Shown piece by piece: positions 24,401-36,400 of a DNA stretch of 64,000 nucleotides. Origin of the DNA: Serinus canaria (taxonomy: Eukaryota > Chordata > Aves > Passeriformes > Fringillidae); NCBI RefSeq assembly GCF_022539315.1, contig NC_066313.1, positions 9,179,764 through 9,243,763 of the forward strand. Reading direction: 5' to 3'. The notes under the pieces are model-generated. The model searched no databases. It was not told the origin of the DNA and saw only the letters and a program-made list of their open reading frames with translations. The translations under genes and the position numbers were made by a program. Numbering within the stretch: the first letter of the stretch is position 1; every line of letters starts with the position of its first letter.

Positions 24401-27400
24401 TCCACTAGTGCTTATAAGGCCACTAGCACTAATATCCAGTAAGCAAAACTAGGTGTCAATATTTTTGAGTTTTTTTGTGATAATAATTCCAATGAAACTC
24501 ACATTTGAGTTTAATTGTTATAGGAAGACACACAGAAAAACAAGTTTCTGTTAAGATGCCACCCTCCTTGTTTTATTCCTTTAAAATTAATAAGCTTCAA
24601 ACTTGTCACAGATACAATAAATCAAAACAAACCAAAAAGAACAAGAGTTTTAAAAATGTGGCTTTTTTTTGACCCAGTATGTCCAAGGCAACATAAGGAA
24701 TGCAGTCTGTGATTTTTTCCCTTCTAGCATGCTGAAAAGCACAGAAACAAGACCAACCTCTAAATACAGAAGGACTATTAGTAATGGAAGCATCCTCAGA
24801 AAGTATGGGCATTGCAGATTAAGTCTTCATCAAAGGTGGTTGCAAATTACTGTAGCTCCAGACTGACACTCTAAGTCCAACCTTCAAATTTTTCTGTGTT
24901 TGGTAAAATGCATCTTACAAGGGCTTGCTACCACCACTGCTAATGAGATATTACAAAAACCAGAGAAGAGCAATTCAAAGCATAATTGGAGGAAAAAACT
25001 AAGACTGAATGGTTGTGAACCTGGAGACTGTGATTACTTTCTCCTTAAATAACCAATGTTGTCTTGGTGACCAGCATGATTCCTTCCAGCTAAATTACAG
25101 ATGCTTTATGCAACTGAGGAGTCAAGCCCTGTGTCACAATGGATTTCTCCATAAGGTATATCCATTTACCTTTAATGCTATTTCATTGTTCTGAAGAAAA
25201 TCCAAGTGGTTTGCCTTCTATTGCATAATTGTTTTAGTGAAATGGTTGCACATGTGTTTTAAGGATATAAACTGATAAAGACAAAATTATTATATGGTGA
25301 AACAATTTAAAATTTATTTTAGCCTCTTATAACAGAATACAGAAGACAATGATTAAATGAACTTTTTGTTTTGAGATTTAAACAACACAATCAGTAAGGT
25401 TAATAATTTTCCATTACTTTGAAATTTTAACTATACAGCCTGAATGGGCCTTAATTTTAGGAAGAACTTCAGTGACTAACACAGTCATTTATTGCTCATT
25501 CTAAGAGTCAAAGGAGTTGATATAAACTGAAACAATATGGAATTTATCTAACTTTAATTATGAAAGTAGTAATGATCAATTCCCCCTTACAATTAAGATA
25601 ACAGTTGATTTTTTTTTATTCAATAAAGCTATTACAATTTCTCTTTTAAGATGTTTCATCTTCAGGAAATATTGACTAATCCATGTATTGAAACAGACAG
25701 AAATTTGTCCCTGACAGAAAAATTATTCTCAAATACTCCAAGAGAGCTACCCACAGTAAACTATGTTTTATATACTTTGATTTACCTCCAGAGTTTGATA
25801 ACCTGGCATATCACGTAATTACACTTTATAAAAAGCAATTCATAATTGTTGTCTGTGTAGGAAATATCTCTTTCCTCTCATTTAGCACTTCTCGTGTGAT
25901 TTTGTGTCCTTGAAGACAAGTTTGAGCTATGCAAAATTATGTGGAAGGTTCCAGATACTTGAAAGTTGTTTGAATAATAACAAAAAAAGCCTATAATTAG
26001 CATGCCTTCCTCAACTGTGAAATTTCTTCTAAAAGCTGATGAGAAGATTATTATCCGTTGGTTGATCTTCAAAAATTAATCCAATTTGGTGGGGTTTTTT
26101 TTGTTCTGTTGGCTCTAATATTTTTAAACATCAAAGCAGTGAAAAAATACACAGAGCCAGATTATGTCATCCTTACTCACTCTGAGTCCCATCAGCTGCA
26201 TGCAGTCCCAGAATTCAATTAAGCTACCTGTGAAGTGAGACACTTCTCAGCATGAGAAAGCACTGAAGCCCTACATGATGATGAAGCAAGGTCACTTTTG
26301 TTTCCATCTTCAGTCACTATCCAGAGAAGCTATTCAAACATTCCTCCTCCACAGCCTTGAATAAGTCTACATGATAAGTTGTTCTCTTTCTTTTTTTTTT
26401 TTTTTTAACAAAACAGAATAATATTGTCACTTAGCAAAATTAAAAAAAAAAATAGAAAAGGACTCTTTTCTGCAAATCACAGATTTTTCTTCAAAAGAAA
26501 AAGAAAAAAAAAATTACCCTGCTTCTTGCTGATCCACCCCATAGTGTTCCAGCTCTGTGCCTGGAAGTGGCTGCACAGGAGGGGGTGGGAGGGGAACACT
26601 GGCCCAGGTTGAACCATTGTTTTTCTGGGGCTTGGCAGTATTTTTGTTTTTCTTCTTTTTCCCTCCTTTGCCACCTGCAAATCCAGAAAAGAAAAATAAA
26701 ATGTTAGAGCTATAATGTGGAAAAAAAGGCCAGCTATTTACATTTGTTTGACAGAATTTTGATTCCAGAGCACATGCCCCAAAAAAGAAGATGTATTTAT
26801 ATCTCAGCAGAATCAGCATCAACGTGCTGATGCTGTCACAAGGTTATAAGTAATAAAGAATGGAATGGGGAACATTCTGAATATTTACTGAAACACACTT
26901 CTTTTTAAACCTCTATACATTTGCACCACAGTAGTGCAGAAACATGGAAAGACAGGTTTTCCTGTATAAGAAATATATTTCCTGCTTTATTTTCCTGTGC
27001 ACTTTACAACTTCTTATTTTCATTCTTAGATAAAATGATAATAAAACATAGCAAATGTCAGAATCCACTGTGATTATAACACAGTTTTGCATAATCACTT
27101 TCTGTGGAAAGCATGGACGTCAAGGACACCATCCAAAAAAATTGTCATTGGAGTCAAGAACTTTCAAGACAAGAGTAAATTGTCAAAACAAAAGAAACAG
27201 GGTTTTGTAGATAGCAATTTCCTAATTTCTGGGTTTTTTTAAAGAGAGGGGAGTAATGTGCAATGTTTTAGGACTGACTGTTTCACAGGATTCAAATGTC
27301 TTGGGCCACTATGGAGAAGAGTTCTATTTCTGATATACAGCTCTAATGGATAAGGCAGAAATGCAGTGAGCAATGCATTTTGGTTAAACCCTCTGCTCTT

Positions 27401-30400
27401 CTCTTATTGTCCTTGGATCCACTTCTCCAGCTGAGACACTTCCATTTGTGGGAGAGTGATCTTACAGAGAAAGCTCTCATCCCACTTGGTTTGCTTCTTT
27501 TATTTTTCCCTGACTTCTTTTTCTTGTCAGGAATTCATTAAGAGGAAGAATGGCTCAACATTTCGAATCCCTTGACTGCTTGGGGACTCATCTATTTTTT
27601 GGAGCTTTGTTGTGGCTTTCAAACTCTTTGTTGGGTGGAGGAATGGTTTGTCAGATGCCTTTTCAGTGGGGTTCCCAGCTGCTCTCACTCATGCCTGGCC
27701 TGTTGCAGAAAGCACAGTCTAATCCATCTTACCCACTGACGTCTCTTGATGATTTATAAGGATCAGCCAAAAAAACCCTCACATAAAAATGAATCAATGA
27801 ATCAAAAAAACCACAACTGACTGGTCAGGGCACAATGTGCACTGGCAGGCACTGCCTTCTGTGCCATGGCTTTGACTTTAGGCACAGAGAAACACAGAAG
27901 GAGGTGCAATTCTAGCAATAGAGACAAGCCCATATCATGGGACTTTCTGTCTTTGAGATGGTAGCTCACAGGCTTTCTTCTGTTACCTCCAAGCATCAGC
28001 TGGATGAAAAAAGGAACAAATAGAGAGGAAAGAAAAAGGTGATTCTGTGACTCAGAAGGAGCCAAGACTTCTCTTTTCACCTCCTGTTGTGCCTGATAGA
28101 GGCAGGCAACAAGCCCAGCAATATTTCTAATCGACCTGGCTGGCAGCACATTGGAAGTGAGACTTTGCTTTCCACTCCTCAATTCCAGACCAAAGCTCAT
28201 CCTTCCTTGTTTTGGAGTATTTATACTAAGTCCAGCCAAGATCCTGTGATTCACTGTGTGTGAACTGAGCTGATGTTACTTCTATTAGGATGGAAAACAG
28301 GCTCTTCCTTCCGTTTGTAGCCTGGCAGAAAGGAAAGCTTTCTTGAAAAGGGAAAGAACATTTTGACTGGTGAAAAGAAACCCCAGTGACAGTGGAGATA
28401 GAAGAAAAAATACATGAACTTTCTGGAGGGAAAGTGAAGTTTCAAAGCACAGTTAAGGCAAAAAAAGTGGAGTTAGAAATAAGGTCACTGAACAGTGCAA
28501 AGGAAGTAGGTTAATTTGAATTTGTGGGACATGGAGAAAGTTTTTACAAGTCAGCAGGAGTAGGAACCAACAAGAACTAAGGCAGGAGGGGCTGCTTTAG
28601 GAGAAAGGCACGTGCACGTGTTTTTATGTTGCAGGAGGATTTAAACTAAGAATATACAGAGAAGGGAAATGCAAAGAACAACTTCAGCTTAGGGATTAGT
28701 TGAGGTGGAGAGGAAGATTTTGGAAGCGTAGCATCTTGATGATCTTAGGAGACGTAAAATGTAGGTTGACATGTGGAGTGCTAATATGGGAGTCACTTGG
28801 ATTTTGGGAGTTTCAAAGAGAGAAATTAGAGATAATGGAGATATTAGAAGGAGTGAAGCAGAGAGACAAGGGACTTCTTTAGATGAAGAAATGAAAGAAG
28901 AGAACTCCAAGGTCATTACTGGTAGGGGAAAGCAGCCTACACTGTGCAGTTGGGCAGAATATTTCTCTTCTGTCCCCATGGACAGAGTTATTCCACTGTC
29001 AGACTGGTGGGATAGACACCGAACACATAAAGCCTGATTTGTGTTTGAAAACTGATGCACCAAATCCTTGTTTCCCCATAGCAGCAATGCCTGATGCTTC
29101 AATGTCTCCTCACACTGAAATTCAATTATATTGTTTAAATCTCTAGGTGAATCAGGTACCAGAGAAAGAATTTGCCAGCTGGGCTGCTGATCCTAGTACA
29201 GATATAATCTGTGCAAACTATAGCTACAAAATTTCCTTGCCTCATAAAGTGGTTGAGGTTTTAGCTGTTTTCCATTCCACTGTGGGATAGGGATTCTCAT
29301 GCTATTCATGTAAGAGAGACAGAAACTTAGTCAGAATAATAAATAGTACCTAAAGTACTAACCAAGGAAATGAGAGAACAAAGCCCTGCTCACCCTGATG
29401 GGGACTACATAATCAAAGCTGGTCTCTGACTCCAGCCATGCTCTAATTATCAGACTATCTGAAGGTCTCCCCCAGTTTCTTGTGTATTACAGACATGATT
29501 ATCCTGTATCAAAGGCATAATTAGTGGGCAAGGGAGAGCAAAATAATGACTGTGCAGTCTAATAATCTGGCAGTCATCTGAGCACTGGGGCATCTAGTTT
29601 TGAGCTGCCTTGGTCACAACAAGAATGCCCTGGCCAAGAATGACTGACTATAACCCAAAGTTTCCTAGTGTCATCAGAAAATTCACTTCTGGCTGAGAAA
29701 CAGAATATGTTGCATTTGGAATATTTGATCGAAGTCAAGCCTTTGATCAAAAAGGGCATTTTCCAGTGACACTTCCTATTTTCTGAGAAAATTCTTAGGC
29801 AGACTTAGCTGTCAACATATCTAGTGTGATACTGCCCTCTGATACCTGACATATATGTACCTCAGCACATCAATTTCTGCATTTTCATGCAGCCTGGGGA
29901 GCAAGCTGATTTCCTAAGCTACTTGTCAATATAGCTCACATGCAAGGAACAAGAAGTTTTCTTGAAGTATTTCAGCTCTCTGACAATGCCATAAGCCTAT
30001 TTTTTGGTCTCAGTCAAATCAGCTAATGCCCTCCCTTGAGAGCACAAGACTTGCAAACACATTTGGCTATTTGAGTCATGGGCCAATGATAACAGGCTTC
30101 TTATCTCAAGATTCAGTTTGAATAGTCATTTAAATTGACATAAAGAAGCTATTTCTAAGTTTGGTCTATTACTGGGAGGACTGGTCCAGCTTAAAGTGAA
30201 AATTCAAAAAGCTGTGGGTATATTCTGAATATCAAAAAGTCATTTCAGTGTTCTCAGATTTCAGCTAGCTGAAATCACAGATTTTCACCTTAATTGTTGC
30301 CTTTTCAGTTTTTGTCTTGACAGAAAAAAAATAATACAAGTATACATAACATAAGCAACAAGTAAGCAAAATTAAAATAATCAAGAAACAAGGTGTGCTC

Positions 30401-33400
30401 AGATTTAACACACAACCACATGTACTATGATCATTTTCATCTGATGAAAATGCATCATGTTTCCAATAGAACATGCAGCACACACATAAAATTTACATCC
30501 TGTCTGTATGCAAACTGAACACAATTTGTTGAAACCCCAGTCGTCTTTCAAGGCTCTACAACTATTCCCAACCTGCTTCACTGAGGAACAGCTCGTGGGA
30601 GTGGGGTATCTGTTAAGAACTCAACAAAAATAAGAATCTCCTCATTAAGTTCAGTGTGGGGAGACCTATAAACTGAGGATGGATGCAGAAATACATTTTC
30701 TCCATAGATTGTGTCAGGGAAAGGATGTGATAAAGGCGAGACTGGCAGCTGTGCTGACAAGCGCACACGTGGAAGGACTCTCCAGTTATCTCCAAGAGGT
30801 CCTGCAAAAGGCTTTTTTGTTTCAGCAGAGTCCCACGTGGCATTGTTTGCTGATGGGCAGGAACTCTCATGGCTATCCTCAACTGGTGCCTGGGAGGTCT
30901 TCTGCCTCCCTGGCGAGCCGCTGGCCAACACCCCTCTGTCCCTCGCTCCCCTACGCACGGCGACGGAACCAACCTGAGAGGCTGCCACTCCTTTCGGAGC
31001 TGTTGTGGGAGCTGGTGGTGCTGAAATCCTGTGACTGGTTGTGTGGCAATCTATTAGCCAGTCCCTCAGCCACCCGGTAGTCAGGGATGTAAAGCAAGGC
31101 TAAGGGTTAAACGGCAGAGGTCACAGTGGCATCGTGGGATTAGTCAACAGCACAAGCACATGCGACACATGCAGTTAGCAAGTTGGGGCAGATGGGGTGG
31201 GGGGGCAGGTTTTAACTTGGTTATTTTTAAAGGTACACCTACCCTAGCCTAGTGGAAGACAGATGGCTTGGTGACTGGCACAGGACAAAGAGCATTAAAA
31301 ACACAGTGCAATGCATTTTGTGATCAGGTGGGGTTCAGCACACATGCAGGGTGTGCAGGCATTAGTTCAGGTCAACATGAACAGTGTCTCACAGAGCTAA
31401 AAAGAACTTTCTAATTCATGCACAGATGATACAGTACACAAAGCCAAGGGCTCTAGAAAATAAGAGCTGTAATTACCATTGTTGCCTTTGCCTTGGTCTG
31501 GGAGAGAGTAACCAAATCCCATGAGGTCATTTTTTTGCTGAATTGAGCTTTTCCACTGTGGATCTGGTAAATCGACAGCCAGCTCGTGGATGCTGTTGGA
31601 ATGCAGGATCTGGGTGGTGGCATATGGCGTAGCCTGCGTTATTTGGCTGGAGCTGTTGTAGCTGGTTTTGGTGGTGAAGTCGATGCTGCTGTAAATGGCC
31701 CCATCAGAAAGCATGGTAGCAGTTTTATCTCCTTGCCCTGGCACTGGTGGCAGAACATCTGTGGAACGAAACAAATCAGCGATGCACAGGAAGCCTGAAA
31801 GCACCAAGGTTTAAGCCGAGAAATAAACGTGTCATTTTGCACGTTTGCATTTCAGCTGAGACAGGCCCATGAGCCAACGAAGGGAAGATGATGTACAACC
31901 ATCGCCAAGCTATCAGCAGCTGTGACAGGCCTACCACTTGTCCTTCACGTCTCGCTGCCTAAAACCATCTTTTTTTTTTTTTTTTTTTTTCTTCCTTATA
32001 CCTTCAACTGTGAAAGTGAAGTTTGGAATATTTCTCTACTGAAGAATGTTTTCAATTGTTCACTCTATGTCGGAACCAATGAAACTGTCTGGGCTACAGG
32101 GAAATGATGAAAGGAGAGAATTTACAAATCACAGAGGGAACTTGCCCAGAAAATATGTAGAAGAACTCTCAAAGTAATTTTTTAAGGGTATCACCTTGAT
32201 TTCCTTGAAACTTTTTGCATCAGCTTATCTAATTTTTCTTTCGACATTAGCCAGTACGTTCCTTCTTTTCAACAAAAGAAAAACACGACAAAAATAGTTA
32301 TTTTTGATACATGAAAGAAAATTTGATAATCTGAAGGGATTTAGATGATCAATCCCTCAAAATGGCAAAACAATGTTGATAATGGAGAACAACTTGTACA
32401 AAATCTCCAGTACATTTACTTGAAAACCATTACAGCATATTTAACTAAATATCTGCTGTCTTTTCTCAATATTTTGAATCCTATCCCACACTGCAATTTG
32501 TATCTTTAATCAGTGAGATTGGCAGTCTCTCTCCTTACTAAACACTGAAGTGACCTTTGCTGGTGGAATACTAGATCTAGGAACTGAGACTAGTGAAGTG
32601 TGAAGAATCTAATGATGACTGACGTGATGTCCCAAGGAGAACCACAGCTTAGCAGATAACTCTTCTTCCTGCTCTCTCAGAGGTCAATATCTCAAGTGGT
32701 ACTATTTTTACAATTTATTTAGACTCTGAAAAGTTGAATCAATTCCAGAATGTACTTCTTTTAAAAAATCCTTCATTTATATGCCATTTTCTTTCTACAG
32801 CCAGATGGCAGATACAGGTTACAACTGATAGATCATTCTTGAGATAATGCATACTCCTGTAGTGACGATGTTCAGATCCTATTCCAGGGATAGCATCCAT
32901 TTTTATGTACCTTAAGCCCCAGAAAGAAAAGATGATCCTTGCACCTAGTCAAGGGTTTAAGCTCAGTTCCAAACTCAGATGTGGGGTTTGTGCAACCTCA
33001 GGGAATACATTTGTTCTCTCACTGTCTCAAAGACTTATCCAGCAATGAGATGTGACACCATGGTCTCCTCACACTGATTTGGTATTTTTTGTTTGCTTTA
33101 GCTGTTTTTTTTAAGGTTTAGTATGTTTCTTTTTTTCCTGGGATGAACATTTAGATCACAAAACTATTTTCTTTTGCATTCAGGTGTGCTACAGTGAACA
33201 TTTTAAGATGGACCCTAACAACATCTTCAGTCTCAGGGCAGCAACATAATATTAACAATAAATATGGCAATAGCAAATGATCAGCAGAGACACTGCAGAA
33301 AGAGAGATTAAATTTGGGTCTATCAGCATGATCTGGTTTTGCATACAGTAGGGAGATGGGCACAATTAAGTATTTAAAAGATCTTAATTGTACTAACTTA

Positions 33401-36400
33401 TATCTGCAGATAAATTGCAAGTGCCAAAAACATTACAATTAATGCAAACTATAGCCCGTATTTCAAAATCTCGTTACTATCTGCACATATGCAATGTGCT
33501 TTCCAGGGGCAGTACACAAACAAAAATCATCTATGTGCAAATACAGAATGAGATGTGAGAGACAAGTGCAGTCCTATCTTTCTTGCATTTTATCCACAAT
33601 ATGAAAATTTCTCCTTTCTACAATCAGTTCCGTCAAAGTATAAAGGCTTGAAGTTTAGTAAAAAAATTCTGTTGTTGATATATAAAGTGAAGTTAATCCA
33701 GCTCAACCTGTCTGTGCTGGATTTGAAGACTCAAGGAAGTAAAAACTAGCAAAATGCTCATCACTGAAGTGCTCAGACATACATGTCTTTTAGTGCATAT
33801 TTCTGGCAACTGAAGAGGTAGCATCTCTATACACTCATTTTAAAATGGAGAACTATTCATGTGTACACACTTGAAAGGGAAGTTGCATAGCTGCCCACCA
33901 GCCAAGGACTTTCAGTCATTCTTACTGATAAGCTGAGGTTCTCCAGACATTCTGGGAATTTTCAGTACAAGCACGGATTATTTTTTTGACCTCAGTGAGA
34001 TGGCTATATTTAAGCACTCAAAGAGCTATTAAGTAGAGCTTTTATAAAGTGCCATAGTCACTGAGTAAAAGTCAAGTGTGATTTTCCCAGCAAGCTGTCA
34101 TAGCAAAACCACCACGCTGCACATTTCAGACCAAAAATGAAGACGCACTTCCCACTGGAAACTTTCTCCAAAATTCTCCAAAATCCAACTTTTGTTTGTA
34201 ACTCTTGAGATAAATGAGATGGTGCTGAAATACTTGGGCAGGGAAGCTCTTCCTTGCTGCCTTGGAGATGCAATACCATTCTGTGGCCTTACATGACTGC
34301 AAGCCTCTCACCTGTGCTTCCCACTCACAGCCTTGCTCTCAAATGCCCATCTAGGACAGTGGATCTCACTCTTAAGGGAAATTATAGCACTGCCTGCCTC
34401 AGCTTCTGAGTTTCCAGGGTGAGTGATGTCACACTACTCTTTTTAAAATTCTTACAGAACTTTTATGTTATTACAGACCTTTTAACCAGTAAAAGAAGCC
34501 CAAGCTCTATCTATATAGTTAATATTCCATCTCTACATGTTAAAACACTTCCAGTCCATCTTTAATGCAGAAACATCTAATCTCAGCTTCTGAAACAGAT
34601 AGGAATAAGTGATCACAAACCACCCAGAATAAAAGTTTCAGCTGAATTGCAAAGATCATGGGAGGAATTAAGCTGCCGAATTTTAAAACGTAACTGTTCT
34701 ATCTCTTGCATGAATTTGGACCTATGCCTCATGCACATTGAGGCCAAAAATTGAAAAAAAAAAGCTTCCAATTTCAGCTGTATAGAGCCAAATGCTAAAA
34801 GAAAATGGTAATTTTTCTGTATTATGTGGGCTTAAGAAAAGATGGAAAAGTACTGAAGGGTTTTATTTTCAAGATATTCACAACAAAGAAGCTGGCAGGA
34901 ATTCAGTTGCCTTGTAAATATTATCAAAAGTTTTGCTTGCTCTTAAATATTTTTGACAAGAACTTTATAACATTTTTATACAGAATATAAATCCAGTGTG
35001 TTTTGTTGTAATTTTGAGTCACAGTAGTCAAACCACAGGCAAGAAGCTTTTCATGGGAATGTATAATCAGTATGATGGATGGTCTTCAGAAGCAGATTCT
35101 GACCAGCATGTAGAATCAGCTGAGTTATCACAGAAACCAAGGAAGTAACAGAGAGATGTGAATATTACTATGACTTTTAAAAATCCCAATCCTACATCTT
35201 AAAATTCCCATTTGAGATAAATGTTTGAAATGAAATAACCCCTCTAAAGACTCCTTCCTCATTGTAACAACACATCTTTGTCTCACTCCCCCAAAGGTAC
35301 TCTCTCAAGTCAAAATGTTCCCTTTTACAAATCCTTTCCTCCAATGGAAAAGAAAGTTGCTTAAGATCTTTGAGATTTTCTTCACAGATTATGATTGAGA
35401 CTGAGAGCAGGCCCTCAGAAGGAAAAGGATGGGTAAGGTGACAGCAACAAAGTTCTCATGTCCTTCTGCTTAAGGAACATCTTTCCTGCATCTCCAGTGT
35501 TCTCCTCTGGTCTTATGGACATTCTCCATCCCTGGCTATACTGCCCTGCATGGCACACTGCTTGTCTCCACAAAAGAGGGAATGAGGTTGAGACAAAACC
35601 CATTTCTCTTGACATCTTAAGCAGACCCTCACCACTGTGGGGCAAATTACAAACCAGACCTGCATTTTTAAAAGGTAAAAAGAGATAAAGTGAAAGGAAC
35701 ATTTTAAAGTCAATTTTCAATCAAATCTAGAAAGAAACACATAGAAAGAACTATAATGATAAAAGTATTATACAGCATTCATCATAGATGTTAACAAATG
35801 GAAGCCTATTTTATAATATCAGGTGACTTAATAAAAGGAAACCTACCTCCACGACCAAAATTCCCAAGATCATTGGGTCCACTAGTGCTGTTATTTACTG
35901 GCAGACTTGTGGCAGGCCAAGAGTCTGCAAGCCAAGGATAACTGGGGTCACTGGCATTCAACAGACCTGGTCGACTGAAGAAGAATAAGAAAAAGAGATA
36001 TACACACAAATATATATATATAAATTACAGTACCTGTGAGATAAGTAGTGATGGAAGAGGGCTTCTAACACCATAGGTAACTAACAGTTTAGGAGACTTT
36101 AATTTATTTCAAATTACAACTGTATAGCCTTTGATGATTTAAAGACCTTGAGCAGTTAATTAAGGTTATATACAAATCAACTTTGTCAGTAGAAGAGGGA
36201 CTAGGCATCCGTCGTGACTCTGCCAGAATCCAAATGAACTCCGTTGTCTGTGTAAAACAGGAGTTAGGCAGCACCATCATGGGATCCTACGCCAGGGCTG
36301 AATGATAAATTACCACCTCAAGGGAGCCATCACTCAAACTGATTGCTCCATATCAGCCATTTCCAGGACTTTGGGCTACTATTTCTTCCTTCCCTTGCAT

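Larger units (their letters stand above)
20620..26517 (-). other. ROBO2: ROBO2 intron (5.9 kb)
   Basis: Intron with a CR1 fragment (21041-21160), A-rich simple sequence (23233-23325), a T run (26390-26406) and a 9-nt triple repeat near the acceptor (20675-20701). A 139-codon minus-strand frame at 22792-23211 resembles nothing I recognise. Confidence 0.83.

Noticed and set aside
24401..24432. Small palindrome TAGTGCT...AGCACTA
   Set aside because: Only about 7 bp of stem with a 12-nt loop; expected by chance in AT-rich DNA.
27802..28254. 150-codon minus-strand frame in the sense of ROBO2
   Set aside because: No similarity to ROBO proteins or any family I know, and no phase-compatible splice sites to join it.
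30578..31080. Several 88-136-codon frames on both strands
   Set aside because: They overlap the real 126-nt cassette exon in other frames; the GC-rich exon suppresses stop codons and creates shadows.
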